Shown in pieces: positions 42,181 to 51,371 of a DNA stretch of 64,000 nucleotides. The first letter of the stretch is position 1; each line of letters starts with the position of its first letter. Source of the stretch: an uncultured Dehalococcoidia bacterium (GTDB taxonomy: Bacteria; Chloroflexota; Dehalococcoidia; Lucifugimonadales; UBA1123); the NCBI GenBank assembly GCA_958296105.1, contig OY282441.1:717800-781799 (forward strand), read 5' to 3'. Made by a program: the position numbers and the translations under genes. The notes under the pieces were generated by a model, which saw nothing but the letters and a program-made list of their open reading frames with translations, had not been told where the DNA came from and ran no database searches.

Positions 42181-43314
42181 ATGGCGTCCGCATCGGTTCC
42201 GGTCGAGCGAGCAGACGGCGCGCAGTCGGCATACGCTGCCTCTCAGTGGAAGCTGGTCTGGTGGCGCTTCAGGCGGCACAAGCTGGCGATGGCGGGTCTG
42301 GCGGTGGTCATCGCGCTGTACGTCGTCTCGCTGTTCCCCGAGTTCCTTGCCATAGCCGATCCGCACGAGCGCAACGCGAAGAAGCTGTACCTTTCGCCTA
42401 CGCCGGTGCAGATACTGGACGGCTGGCTGCCGATGCCGTTCGTGTACGGTCTCAAGAGCGAGCGCAACCCCGAAACCCTCGCGCTGGAGTTCGAGCCGGA
42501 CACCAGCAAGAAGTACAGGATTCAGTGGATCACGCGCGGCTACGAGTACAAGCTGTTTGGGTTCTTCACCACCGACTGGCACCTGATGGGGCTGGATACG
42601 GAAGACGATCTTGCGGCGTTCCACATTCTGGGCACGGACAGGATGGGGAGAGATCTATGGTCGCGGCTGATGCTGGCGACGCGCATCTCGATGTCTGTCG
42701 GGCTGCTGGGGGTGATCATCAGCCTGTTCTTGGGGATACTGCTGGGCGGGCTGTCGGGCTACTACTCAGGCGCGGTGGACGTGACGATACAGCGGATGAT
42801 CGAGTTCCTGCGCTCGATACCCACCATACCGCTGTGGATAGCGCTGGCGGCGGCTGTGCCTAGAGACTGGTCGGTGGTCAAGGTCTATTTCGCCATCACG
42901 GTGCTGATCTCGTTCATCGGCTGGACTACTCTGGCGAGGGAGGTGCGCGGGCGCTTTCTGGTGCTGCGCGAGGACGACTTCGTGATTGCGGCGCGCATCT
43001 ACGGATCCGGCGCGATGCGCACTATCTTCAGGCACATGGTGCCCAATTTCATCAGCCACATCATCGCCACGACTACGCTGGCGGTGCCGACCATGATAAT
43101 CGCGGAGACGTCTCTGAGCTTCCTGGGGCTTGGGCTTCGGCAGCCGGTGATCAGCTGGGGGGTGCTGCTGTTCGAGGCGCAGAACATCCGCGCGGTGTCG
43201 TCTGCGCCGTGGCTGCTGGTGCCGGGCGCGTTCGTGCTGCTGTCGGTGCTGGCGTTCAACTTCATGGGCGACGGTCTCAGAGACGCCGCCGACCCGTACT
43301 CGATTCACGGCTGA
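42181..43314 (+). CDS. Oligopeptide-type ABC transporter permease 2 (DppC/OppC-like)
   Basis: The 377-residue protein has an N-terminal cytoplasmic part and helix (LAMAGLAVVIALYVVSLFPE), a long inserted extracytoplasmic segment (about 60-150), and then the core with FHILGTDRMGRDLWSRLMLATRISM. The EAA loop is VIAARIYGSGAMRTIFRHMVPNFI, followed by ETSLSFLGLGLRQPVISWG. It pairs with permease 1. The insert between helix 1 and the core is longer than in Escherichia coli OppC and may contact the stalked binding protein. Confidence 0.9.
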   Translation: MASASVPVERADGAQSAYAASQWKLVWWRFRRHKLAMAGLAVVIALYVVSLFPEFLAIADPHERNAKKLYLSPTPVQILDGWLPMPFVYGLKSERNPETLALEFEPDTSKKYRIQWITRGYEYKLFGFFTTDWHLMGLDTEDDLAAFHILGTDRMGRDLWSRLMLATRISMSVGLLGVIISLFLGILLGGLSGYYSGAVDVTIQRMIEFLRSIPTIPLWIALAAAVPRDWSVVKVYFAITVLISFIGWTTLAREVRGRFLVLREDDFVIAARIYGSGAMRTIFRHMVPNFISHIIATTTLAVPTMIIAETSLSFLGLGLRQPVISWGVLLFEAQNIRAVSSAPWLLVPGAFVLLSVLAFNFMGDGLRDAADPYSIHG

Positions 43315-43334
43315 CGGCACAGGCGCAGGCAGAC

Positions 43335-44366
43335 ATGACAAACGATTCGGACACGCTAATCAGAGTCGAGGACGTCAGGACACACTTCTTCCTGGACGAA
43401 GGGGTGGTCAAGGCGGTGGACGGCGTATCTTTCGATCTGGCGCGCGGCGCGACTCTGGGCGTGGTGGGCGAGAGCGGCTGCGGAAAGAGCGTTCTCGCCA
43501 GAACGATCATCCGCATCGTCCCGCGCCCGGGCAGGACGATAGACGGCGCGATCTGGTATCACAGGCCATCCGAGGGCGGCGGCGAGCGTCCGATAGATCT
43601 CGCCTCGCTGGAGGCGGACGGCGCGGAGATCAGAGACATCAGGGGGGGCGAGATCACGATGATCTTCCAGGAGCCGATGGTGTCGTTCAGCCCGGTTCAC
43701 ACCATCGGAGACCAGATAGTGGAGGCGGTGACGCTCCACCGCAACGCCACGCGCGAGGAGGCGCGCGCGATAGCGGTGGATACGCTGCGAAGGGTCGGCA
43801 TACCGAACGCGGAGTCTCGGATAGACGAGTACCCGTTCAGGCTGAGCGGCGGGATGCGCCAGCGCGCCATGATCGCCATGGCGCTTTCGTCCAACCCCAC
43901 GCTGCTCATGGCGGACGAGCCGACGACCGCGCTCGACGTGACCACGCAGGCGCAGATACTGGAGCTGATGGCCGACTTGCAGGAGGAGTTCGGCATGGCG
44001 ATGATGCTCATAAGCCACAATCTGGGCGTGGTGGCGCAGACTACGGAGCGCATCATAGTCATGTACCTAGGGAAGGTGGTGGAGAGCGCGGACGTGAGGA
44101 CGCTGTTCAGAGACCCCAAACACCCGTACACTCAGGAGCTGCTGAAGTCCGTTCCCAAGCTGAGGCGGAGGAGGCAGACGGAACGGCTGGCGGCGATTTA
44201 CGGCTCGGTGCCTTCGCCATACGAGCGGCCTGCGGGGTGTCCGTTCCATCCGCGCTGTCCGCAGTTCATGGCGGGCGAGTGCGACGTGATCGAGCCGACG
44301 CTGAAGGCGGTGTCGGAGGGCCACTCGGTGAGCTGCCTGCTGTACTCGGAGGAGACCGACTCTTGA
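43335..44366 (+). CDS. Oligopeptide-type ABC transporter ATPase (OppD/DppD-like)
   Basis: The 343-residue ATPase has Walker A VVGESGCGKSVLA, Q-loop IFQEPMVSFSPVHTI, signature LSGGMRQRAMIAMAL, Walker B LLMADEPTTALD and the H-loop LISHNLGVV. The C-terminal oligopeptide/dipeptide domain with CPFHPRCPQ and following cysteines may bind an iron-sulfur cluster as in related DppD proteins. Its stop overlaps the start of the partner ATPase. Confidence 0.93.
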   Translation: MTNDSDTLIRVEDVRTHFFLDEGVVKAVDGVSFDLARGATLGVVGESGCGKSVLARTIIRIVPRPGRTIDGAIWYHRPSEGGGERPIDLASLEADGAEIRDIRGGEITMIFQEPMVSFSPVHTIGDQIVEAVTLHRNATREEARAIAVDTLRRVGIPNAESRIDEYPFRLSGGMRQRAMIAMALSSNPTLLMADEPTTALDVTTQAQILELMADLQEEFGMAMMLISHNLGVVAQTTERIIVMYLGKVVESADVRTLFRDPKHPYTQELLKSVPKLRRRRQTERLAAIYGSVPSPYERPAGCPFHPRCPQFMAGECDVIEPTLKAVSEGHSVSCLLYSEETDS

Positions 44367-45385
44367 GCGCCGACTCCTCACAGACGATTCTCGAAGTGGA
44401 CGGTCTCAAGGTCTATTTCCCGATCATCAGCGGTCTGATGCGAAAGGTGCGCGGACAGGTTCGCGCGGTGGACGGGGTGAGCTTCGACCTGCGCGTGGGC
44501 GAGACGCTCGCGCTGGTGGGCGAGAGCGGATGCGGAAAGACCACCACCGGCAGGGCGATCCTTCAGGCTGTCCAGCCGACGGGCGGCAGGATAACCTTCA
44601 TGACGCGGGAGGGCGACAGGGTATCCACCATCTCGGCGGCGCGCGACGTGCAGTCGATAATCAGGCAGGAGATACAGCTGATCTTCCAGGATCCGTTCGC
44701 CTCGCTCAATCCGCGAATGACCATCTTCGACATCGTGGCGGATCCGCTCATGGCGAACCGTCTCTCACGCGGGCGCGAGCTGGAAGAGAGGGTGACGGAG
44801 ATGCTCAGGCTGGTGGGTCTTTCGCCGGACTACATGCGCCGCTACCCTCACGCCTTCAGCGGCGGTCAGCGCCAGCGAATAGGCATAGCGCGCGCGCTGA
44901 TAATGAACCCGCGCCTACTCATCGCGGACGAGCCTGTATCCGCCTTGGACGTATCGGTGCAGTCGCAGATTCTGAACCTGATGCAAGACCTTCAGGAGCA
45001 GCTGGACCTGACCTACCTGTTCATAAGCCACGATCTGAGCGTGGTTCAGTACATCAGCCACCGCGTGGCGGTTATGTACGTGGGCAAGATAGTCGAGATT
45101 GCCCCCACGGACGACATATTTTCCGCTCCGAAGCACCCGTACACTCAGGCGCTGCTGTCGTCTGTGCCTATACCCGATCCGGAAGTGCGCACGCGGGGCG
45201 GCGCGCTGGAAGGGGAGGTGGCGGATCCTGCCAACCCGCCGTCCGGATGCTACTTCCACCCGCGCTGTCCGATGGCGGAAGAGATATGCCGCGAGACGGA
45301 GCCGCCGTTCGCGGAAGTATCGCCCGGTCACTTTTCGAGATGCCACTTCTACGCGGACCTAGATCTGCCCGGCGTGCCGGAGTAG
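44363..45385 (+). CDS. Oligopeptide-type ABC transporter ATPase (OppF/DppF-like)
   Basis: The 340-residue ATPase has Walker A LVGESGCGKTTTGRA, Q-loop IFQDPFASLNPRMTI, signature FSGGQRQRIGIARAL, Walker B LLIADEPVSALD and H-loop FISHDLSVV. The C-terminal domain has CYFHPRCPMAEEIC. The start is TTG at 44363 overlapping the upstream stop (TTGA), with GGAGGAG eight bases before. With OppD it powers import. Confidence 0.93.
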   Translation: MSADSSQTILEVDGLKVYFPIISGLMRKVRGQVRAVDGVSFDLRVGETLALVGESGCGKTTTGRAILQAVQPTGGRITFMTREGDRVSTISAARDVQSIIRQEIQLIFQDPFASLNPRMTIFDIVADPLMANRLSRGRELEERVTEMLRLVGLSPDYMRRYPHAFSGGQRQRIGIARALIMNPRLLIADEPVSALDVSVQSQILNLMQDLQEQLDLTYLFISHDLSVVQYISHRVAVMYVGKIVEIAPTDDIFSAPKHPYTQALLSSVPIPDPEVRTRGGALEGEVADPANPPSGCYFHPRCPMAEEICRETEPPFAEVSPGHFSRCHFYADLDLPGVPE

Positions 45386-45411
45386 GCAGGCACGGTTTGG
45401 GGACGCCGCCA

Positions 45412-46899
45412 ATGCGTCTATTTCTCGCGCTGGCGATCTGCGCCGCCATCGCCTGCTCGACGGACGCGCCATCTCCTCCCATCGCCAACTCCCCTATCGC
45501 AGTCAGCGCCACGCCTGCGCGGACAGGCGAACTCTCTGTAAGGACCGCACCCGATCCGACCGCGAAGCCCGCGACTGCCGCGCAGACTGCCGTCGTTCCC
45601 ACGCCTACGCGGAAGCCCACGCCTGCCGCGCAGACTGCCGTCGTTCCCACGCCTACGCGGAAGCTCACGACTGCCGCGCAGACTGCCGTCGTTCCCACGC
45701 CCACGCGGAAGCCCGCGCAGACTGCCGCAGCTCCCACGCCCACGACTGCCGCGCAGACTGTCTTCACTCCCACGCCCACGCGGAAGCCAGCGGTCTCCCC
45801 TACTCCCAAGCCCGAGCCGCTCGCGGCCGAGGAGCGTCCGATCCTCGCGCTGGACGTGGAGCGGCGGGGGCGCGAGGAGACGATAGTTACGGTGGGCGTG
45901 CGCGTGGACGGCGAGCGGCTCGGCTCGGTCGCGCCCGCGCCGGGGGTGGTGTGGTCGCCGGACGGTGCGCGATTCGCGTACACGAGCGGAGACGGGGTTT
46001 CGGTGGAGGTTGCCGCGCTCGGCGGGGAGGTCTGGACTGCGCTGGACTCGGGGGACGAGTGGCATCCGATGTACCAGTGGCCGGCGTGGTCGCCGGACGG
46101 CAAGCTGATCGCCGCCGTCAACGTCGACTGGTGCGAGGTGGGGATGCGCGTCAGCTCGATAGAGATAATAGACGCGCTCGATGGCGGCTCGGTGGCGCGG
46201 CACGGGCCATATGACTTCTGGCAGGCGGACGGAACGATTCAAGGGCCGCAGCGCTTCTCGACTCCGAACAATATAAGCTGGTCCAGAGACGGGGGCAAGC
46301 TGCTGGTGTCGTGGGACAAGGTGGCGGTGATAGACGCAGTCTCTGGCAAGCCGCAGGTGGTCACGTCCAAGCCGTCGCTAGCCGAGTGGGCGCCGACGAG
46401 TGACGCGGTCTACTACTTCGAGATCGAGAAGGGCGAGCGCAGCCGCCGAAACCGCACTCTGGGCGCGCTGTACGTAAGGCGTCTCGAATCGGACGCTGCC
46501 GAGATGCTGCTGAGCGCGGCGCAAGTCGCAGACATGGGGCTGGCGGACGAGTGGGGGCCTGTGCCGGGCGTCATGTCCCTATCCCCGTCGGGCTCGACGC
46601 TTGCGGTTGGCGGCGGCAGGGACTCCGACGGATTCGGAACGCTGCACCTGTTCGACGTATCGGACGGGACGGGCGCGGTATCGGCGCTGGACTCCACGCG
46701 CTACCCTGTACACGGCGGACTCGTCGCGCTCGACTGGTCGCCGCGCGGCGACGCGCTCGCCGGTCTGGTGGTGAGCAAGTCGGGTACGGTGGTCGACATG
46801 CTCGACCTCGCCGCTGGCGAGTGGAAGATCGTAACCACGTCCGATATAAGCCTGAGCCAAGTGCAGTTCTTGGGCAAGTCTCTAAGCTGGACGCGGTGA
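45412..46899 (+). CDS. Lipoprotein with Pro/Thr repeat stalk and TolB-like beta propeller
   Basis: The 495-residue protein has signal peptide MRLFLALAICAAIAC, ending in a lipobox cysteine. A stalk of repeated AAQTAVVPTPTRKP units (about residues 50-120) follows. The C-terminal 350 residues contain PD40/WD40-like blades (GVVWSPDGARFAYTSGDG, WPAWSPDGKLIAAVN, ISWSRDGGKLLVSW, LDWSPRGDALAGLV). Such propellers mediate protein contacts at the cell surface. It follows the transporter operon by 26 bases on the same strand and may be its last gene. Confidence 0.8.
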   Translation: MRLFLALAICAAIACSTDAPSPPIANSPIAVSATPARTGELSVRTAPDPTAKPATAAQTAVVPTPTRKPTPAAQTAVVPTPTRKLTTAAQTAVVPTPTRKPAQTAAAPTPTTAAQTVFTPTPTRKPAVSPTPKPEPLAAEERPILALDVERRGREETIVTVGVRVDGERLGSVAPAPGVVWSPDGARFAYTSGDGVSVEVAALGGEVWTALDSGDEWHPMYQWPAWSPDGKLIAAVNVDWCEVGMRVSSIEIIDALDGGSVARHGPYDFWQADGTIQGPQRFSTPNNISWSRDGGKLLVSWDKVAVIDAVSGKPQVVTSKPSLAEWAPTSDAVYYFEIEKGERSRRNRTLGALYVRRLESDAAEMLLSAAQVADMGLADEWGPVPGVMSLSPSGSTLAVGGGRDSDGFGTLHLFDVSDGTGAVSALDSTRYPVHGGLVALDWSPRGDALAGLVVSKSGTVVDMLDLAAGEWKIVTTSDISLSQVQFLGKSLSWTR

Positions 46900-46936
46900 A
46901 AGTGCAAGCTCTCCCCTTTTTGCCTATAACTAGGGG

Positions 46937-46967
46937 TTGACATTCTGGGGAATATATGTTCTATTAT
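46937..46967 (+). promoter_or_regulatory. Predicted promoter before the second binding lipoprotein
   Basis: TTGACA (46937-46942) is followed by AT-rich DNA with TCTATT at 17 and TATTAT at 19 bases (46962-46967), 95 or more bases before the start at 47062, in an otherwise GC-rich region. Confidence 0.55.
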
Positions 46968-47061
46968 TGGCGTGCGTACAAAATCGACAGAACTTTCCAG
47001 CCGTCCCGTTCCAATGCCTAGCGCGATTATTGAAACGGCCGATCGCGCTGGTGCAAGAACG

Positions 47062-49017
47062 ATGTCGAGACGCCTGCTCTTACGCTCACTTCTAACGCTC
47101 GCTCTGTGGGCGCTGTCGGCGGCGTGCGCAGGGCAGCCGGAGGCGGCGGCGCCCGCGCGCACGACGGCTGCCGCGCCAGAATCATCGGGCGAGGGACCGG
47201 GGGAGGGAATGGCGCTCGTTCGGGACTCGGCTGACATCGTCATGGCGGTCAGGGAGGTCGGCCCTGTGATCGGAGACCCAGCCACCGGGCCTTACCGCAC
47301 CGCGATCCGCGGAGAGTTCGGCATCGGCGACTACCTGTTTATGAACGAGGGCGGCGACCCGATGGCGCCAATGCTGGCGAGCGGGTGGGAAGTGGCCCCG
47401 GACGGCTCGAACGTCTCAATCAGCGTCAGAGAGGGTATTCCGTTCAACGCTCCTCCCGTAGCCGCGGACAACGACTACGGATACCTGAGCGCGGACGACG
47501 TGGTCTGGATGCTGAATCGCCACAATCTGAACGTGAATCCGAGAAGCACGGCGACGGACGCTACGCAGCTCGCGGCATTCTTCGGCGAGGCGAAGGCTAC
47601 GGGCGACTACACGCTGGAGATACCGCTGGCGAAGCCCGTGTTCTTCGGGCTTCCGCTCACCGAGATGGGCATACATCGCACCCTGCCAGCGGTGGAGAGC
47701 AGGCGCGCTTTCGATCTGCTCGGACCCGACAGGATTCAGGGCGTCTCGGTAGGCACGGGGCCTTTCGCTCAGCGCGAGTGGTCGCCCGGAGAGCGGGGCG
47801 TAGTCGAGGCCGTTCCCGACAACTGGCTGAAGACAGCTGCCATCGACGTCTTCACCGTCGTTCAGGTTTCCGAATCCGCCGCGCGAATCGCCATGCTCGC
47901 GTCCGGCGCGGCGGACGCGGCGGAGATGGATCTGTCGGACATGCCGAACGCGGAGAGCAAGGGGCTGAGCTTCCTGCGCACGATGCAGCCGAACGACACG
48001 GTGACGGTCTCGGTGGTGTTCGTGGGCAATCTGTGGGAGGAGGCTCACGGCAGAACGGGCGAGGCGCTGGAGCCGTGGAACTCGCCCGCCTACGAGCGGG
48101 ACTACCCCTGGATAGGCAACCCATGGGGCGACAGGTCGCTGTACGTGGACGAAGACAATCCGCCGGGCATGAGCGACATGGAGCAGGCGCGACTGGTGCG
48201 CTGGGGGCTGTCTATGGCGCTGGAGCGCGACAGGGTGGTGGCGGACGTTCAGAGCGGGCTGGGAACGCCGCTATATACGGAGTACATAGGTCCGCTGTAT
48301 CCGGGCTGGGACGCGGATAGGACGGTGGGCAAGTCCGAGGTGGACGCCATTCTCGCCAAACACGGCTGCGAGCGCTGCCCAACCTACGCGGTTCCCAGTC
48401 CCCTGCCCGACCGCCGCTGGCCGTGGCGCGTGCCGCTGGACAGGGCATCGTCCGAAGATCTGCTGGACGCCGCCGGCTACCCCAGGGGCGATGACGGCGT
48501 GAGATTCGATATCAAGATAGTCAAGAACCCGTGCGAGACGGGCGATGTGTGTCTCGATCAAGCCAACGCAGTGGCGGACGCCTGGGAGGCGATTGGCGTC
48601 CGAACGACTCTGCTCAGGGAGCCTATGTTTCCAATCGTCAGCGCGCGCATGAGCGCGCGAGAGCAGTTCTGGCCGCTGGTGATCAACTGCATCGTGGAGA
48701 GCGCGAACACGCCGCTCGACTGGCCGTTTCCGCCCCACGACACCAGTCTGACGCGCCCCGGCTGGGGCTGTGGGTTCGAGTCTGAGTTTCTCGCCAAGAT
48801 GCAGCTGAAGATCACCTCAGAGCGGGACAGGCAGAAGCGCGAAGCGTGGCATCTGGACGTTGTGGACTGGATGTACTACTGGCATATATTCAACGGCATC
48901 GCGCAGCAACCCAAGGGTGTGGCGGTGGATCCTGCGCGCATCGAAAGCTGGAGCGCGCGCTCCTCGATGATTCCGGTGTGGCACAGACCGGAGTTCATCA
49001 TCCCAGCCGACAGGTGA
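47062..49017 (+). CDS. Second solute-binding lipoprotein, SBP family 5-like
   Basis: The protein (651 residues) starts MSRRLLLRSLLTLALWALSAAC, a signal peptide with lipobox. The SBP5-like domain shows MLASGWEVAPDGSNVSISVREG, DDVVWMLNRHN and RLVRWGLSMALERDRVVADV. It is divergent from the binding protein at 38889, lacks the Val/Glu/Lys stalk and has a short Ala/Pro/Glu linker instead. CGCERCPTY-like cysteines (HGCERCPT) in the C-terminal half may form a disulfide. It has its own promoter and no permease genes, so it probably serves a shared importer. Confidence 0.85.
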   Translation: MSRRLLLRSLLTLALWALSAACAGQPEAAAPARTTAAAPESSGEGPGEGMALVRDSADIVMAVREVGPVIGDPATGPYRTAIRGEFGIGDYLFMNEGGDPMAPMLASGWEVAPDGSNVSISVREGIPFNAPPVAADNDYGYLSADDVVWMLNRHNLNVNPRSTATDATQLAAFFGEAKATGDYTLEIPLAKPVFFGLPLTEMGIHRTLPAVESRRAFDLLGPDRIQGVSVGTGPFAQREWSPGERGVVEAVPDNWLKTAAIDVFTVVQVSESAARIAMLASGAADAAEMDLSDMPNAESKGLSFLRTMQPNDTVTVSVVFVGNLWEEAHGRTGEALEPWNSPAYERDYPWIGNPWGDRSLYVDEDNPPGMSDMEQARLVRWGLSMALERDRVVADVQSGLGTPLYTEYIGPLYPGWDADRTVGKSEVDAILAKHGCERCPTYAVPSPLPDRRWPWRVPLDRASSEDLLDAAGYPRGDDGVRFDIKIVKNPCETGDVCLDQANAVADAWEAIGVRTTLLREPMFPIVSARMSAREQFWPLVINCIVESANTPLDWPFPPHDTSLTRPGWGCGFESEFLAKMQLKITSERDRQKREAWHLDVVDWMYYWHIFNGIAQQPKGVAVDPARIESWSARSSMIPVWHRPEFIIPADR

Positions 49018-49032
49018 GGGCCGCCGCGCCCG

Positions 49033-49061
49033 TTGCCTGCTCGCAGACGCTCGTCTAGAAT
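49033..49061 (+). promoter_or_regulatory. Possible promoter of the VOC gene
   Basis: TTGCCT (49033-49038), a 17-base spacer and TAGAAT (49056-49061) lie about 50 bases upstream of the start at 49112. Confidence 0.45.
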
Positions 49062-49111
49062 CGCAGCCATCAGAAACCAGATACCAGCCAGATACTCAGG
49101 AGGCGCTCGAT

Positions 49112-49528
49112 ATGTTCACGGGATTCAACCACGTCATGCTGTGGGTCAAGGACCTGGAGCTAGCCAAGAAGTTCTACGGCGAGGGTCTCGGCATGCCCTT
49201 CGTCAGCGAGGAGTACCGAATGCCGAAGATGTTCAACAAGGCGTACTTCGGAGACGAGCGCATGGTTTTGGAGCTGTTCGAGTGGGAGGACGCGGACGAG
49301 TACCCGGACGACCCGGACAGGAACAAGCGATCGGGCATCACGCACTTCTGCCTGTGGCTGGACAGCATCGAGAAGACGGGCGAGGAGCTGGCGGCGGCGG
49401 GATTCCCGGACGCGCTAGTAGGACCGCCGAGCGACGTTCGCCCAGGGCTGACGACCGGCTCGGACATGCGGGTTTCGATGATCATGGACCCGGAAGGCAA
49501 CCCGATAGAGGTCTTCGAGCGCGCATGA
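49112..49528 (+). CDS. VOC-superfamily protein (glyoxalase/bleomycin-resistance fold)
   Basis: The 138-residue protein has two VOC modules: FNHVMLWVKDLELAKKFYGE, then RMVLELFEWED, SGITHFCLWLDSIEKTGEEL and MRVSMIMDPEGNPIEVFERA. Metal-ligand candidates are the histidine in FNHVML, the glutamate in LELFE, the histidine in ITHFC and the final glutamate. Substrate unknown. GGAGG is upstream. The aminotransferase gene runs towards it with an eight-base gap. Confidence 0.85.
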   Translation: MFTGFNHVMLWVKDLELAKKFYGEGLGMPFVSEEYRMPKMFNKAYFGDERMVLELFEWEDADEYPDDPDRNKRSGITHFCLWLDSIEKTGEELAAAGFPDALVGPPSDVRPGLTTGSDMRVSMIMDPEGNPIEVFERA

Positions 49529-49536
49529 CGCGGCGA

Positions 49537-50628
49537 TCAGCGGCTGAACCCCGCTATGGGGAGCGTCTGCCGAATAGCGTCCAGCGTCTCCTCTATGTCG
49601 GATTCGGTGGTTCGCCCCATGTGGCCGATGCGGAATATCCTGCCGGAGAGCGAGGCCTGGCCGCCGGATACTATCACATCGTGTTCGGTTCGCAATCCGC
49701 TCACCAGCGCGGCGGCGTCCACGCCGTCCGGTATGCTGACGGCGGTTACGGTGTTCGAGGCGTAACTCTCGTCTCTTGCGAACAGCTCGAGGCCGAGCGA
49801 GCGTACGCCGTCGCGCGTGAACTGGCCAATGGCGGCGTGGCGCTCGTACACGGATCCCATGCCCTCGGCGAGCAGCTGATCGAGGGCGGTATCGAGCGCG
49901 AACATCAGCGATACCGAAGGGGTGTATGGCGGCTGGCCTATCTCGTAGTACTTCCTGTACTGCTCCACGTCCAGATAGAACTTGGGCATCTTGGACTCAG
50001 CCCGCGCCTTCCACGCGCGCTCGCTGAAGCTGAGGAACGCCAGCCCCGGCGGCAGCATCCAGCCTTTCTGCGACGCCGTGGCGACGGCGTCCAGCCCCCA
50101 AGCGTCGGTGGATATGGGGATGGACGCCACGCTGCTGATGCCGTCCACCAGCAGCAGCTTGTCGAACTCGCCCTTGACCACGCCCGCCACCGTCTCCAGG
50201 TCGTTGGCGACGCCGGTCGAAGTCTCGTTGTGCGTGACCATGACGGCTTTGACGTCCGGCTCGTCGCCGAGCGCGGCTCTGAGGGCGTCCGGGTCTATCG
50301 CCTCTCCGAACGGGAACGAGAGTGTGACCACGTCCGCGCCGTATGCCGATGCGATGTCCGTGAAGCGGTTGCCGAACACCCCTATGGTGGCGTTTATCAC
50401 CTTGTCGCCCGGGGACAGCGTGTTCACCACGGCGGCCTCCATAGCGGCAGTCCCGGAGCCGGTGATGATCCAGACGTCGCCCTCGGTCTCGAACACCCGC
50501 TTCAGACGCTCGGCAGCGCCGAACAGCAGATCCTTGTACTCGGGGCCTCTGTGGTTGATCATCGGCTTGGACATCTCGCGGAGAATGTCCTCCGGAACGG
50601 GTATGGGGCCAGGTATTCGCAGGTTCAA
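49537..50628 (-). CDS. PLP-dependent aminotransferase, alanine-glyoxylate/serine-pyruvate type
   Basis: The 363-residue class V aminotransferase starts NLRIPGPIPVPEDILREM and contains TGSGTAAMEAAVVN (phosphate binding), VTHNETSTGV, LLVDGISSVAS (PLP aspartate) and ATASQKGWMLPPGL, with the Schiff-base lysine at about 194. It interconverts alanine or serine and glyoxylate or pyruvate. The start is TTG at 50628 behind GGAG; the frame is open upstream without a ribosome site. It may link glyoxylate metabolism with the hydroxyacid dehydrogenase. Confidence 0.9.
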   Translation of the reverse strand: MNLRIPGPIPVPEDILREMSKPMINHRGPEYKDLLFGAAERLKRVFETEGDVWIITGSGTAAMEAAVVNTLSPGDKVINATIGVFGNRFTDIASAYGADVVTLSFPFGEAIDPDALRAALGDEPDVKAVMVTHNETSTGVANDLETVAGVVKGEFDKLLLVDGISSVASIPISTDAWGLDAVATASQKGWMLPPGLAFLSFSERAWKARAESKMPKFYLDVEQYRKYYEIGQPPYTPSVSLMFALDTALDQLLAEGMGSVYERHAAIGQFTRDGVRSLGLELFARDESYASNTVTAVSIPDGVDAAALVSGLRTEHDVIVSGGQASLSGRIFRIGHMGRTTESDIEETLDAIRQTLPIAGFSR

Positions 50629-50892
50629 GATTCTTCTCCTCACGTGGCGCGCGCCCGTCGGCCGAGGGCGGCAGGCTCTCGAAACAGACCCGAAAGATTC
50701 TAGCAAAATCGGGCAGTCGAGAGTTAGGGGATTTCAGAGGCGCGAGCCTGAGAGCCTGAGAGCCTGAATCCATCGTTCAGGGGCGTGCGAAGGCGTGTGG
50801 GCGCATCCACAGCTGGGGGCGTCCGCCGCGCTGAAAGCTCGCCGAGGGGAGGCTCTCGAAAACCGCGAATTTGCAATTTTCTAATATATACA
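50629..50892. other. Divergent intergenic region
   Basis: No gene is supported between 50629 and 50943. The left part is GC-rich with a triple GAGAGCCTGA-type repeat (CCTGAGAGCCTGAGAGCCTGA near 50750-50770); the right part turns sharply AT-rich and holds the promoter at 50893. Confidence 0.45.
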
Positions 50893-50921
50893 TTGATACA
50901 ATCAACAAAATACGCCATAAT
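50893..50921 (+). promoter_or_regulatory. Predicted promoter of the DUF2089/YvlB/ABC operon
   Basis: TTGATA (50893-50898), a 17-base spacer and CATAAT (50916-50921) lie 22 bases before the start codon. Two ATCAACAAA copies, one inside the spacer (50901-50909) and one right after the -10 (50924-50932), are likely regulator contacts. Confidence 0.65.
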
Positions 50922-50943
50922 AGATCAACAAAGTGAAGGAGCT

Positions 50944-51333
50944 ATGGTGTCCAGCGACTGGAGCGAGCTTACGAATCTCACATCGGGCGCGGCGGTTCAG
51001 GTCGAGCGCGTTCGTCTCGTCGAGAGCGGCATCGCCATCGAGGGGAACTTCGAGCTTCCGCCGCTTGCGCTCCTCGCGGCAGATGATCAGGTGTTCGTGA
51101 CCGCCTTCATCCGCTCGCGGGGCAACATGAGGCAGATGGAGCGCATCTTCGGAATCAGCTACCCCACCGTCAAGAACAGGCTGGAGCGCATAGCCGAGCG
51201 GCTGGAGTTCGTAGAGGTGGAGCGTCTCCCGCGCCAGTCCGAGATACTGGCGCAGCTGGAAAGTGGGGACATATCTTTCGAAGAGGCGCTGGGCCGCCTG
51301 TCAGAAGACCGCGCCGAGACGGGCGGCGGCTGA
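50944..51333 (+). CDS. DUF2089-family putative regulator
   Basis: The 129-residue protein shows the DUF2089 core: GIAIEGNFELPPLALLAADDQVFVTAFIRSRGNMRQMERIFGISYPTVKNRLERI (read in two pieces, FELPPLALL and RSRGNMRQMERIFGISYPTV). The latter is a helix-turn-helix-like segment. The N-terminal zinc ribbon of other members is missing. An acidic helix at the end (GDISFEEALGRL) resembles the SHOCT-like start of the next gene. AAGGAG precedes the ATG. It is placed first in an operon with YvlB-like proteins and ABC exporters and is probably its regulator. Confidence 0.8.
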   Translation: MVSSDWSELTNLTSGAAVQVERVRLVESGIAIEGNFELPPLALLAADDQVFVTAFIRSRGNMRQMERIFGISYPTVKNRLERIAERLEFVEVERLPRQSEILAQLESGDISFEEALGRLSEDRAETGGG

Positions 51334-51371
51334 GTATCAATCACAACGCAATCACAACGCGGAGGTGAGAC

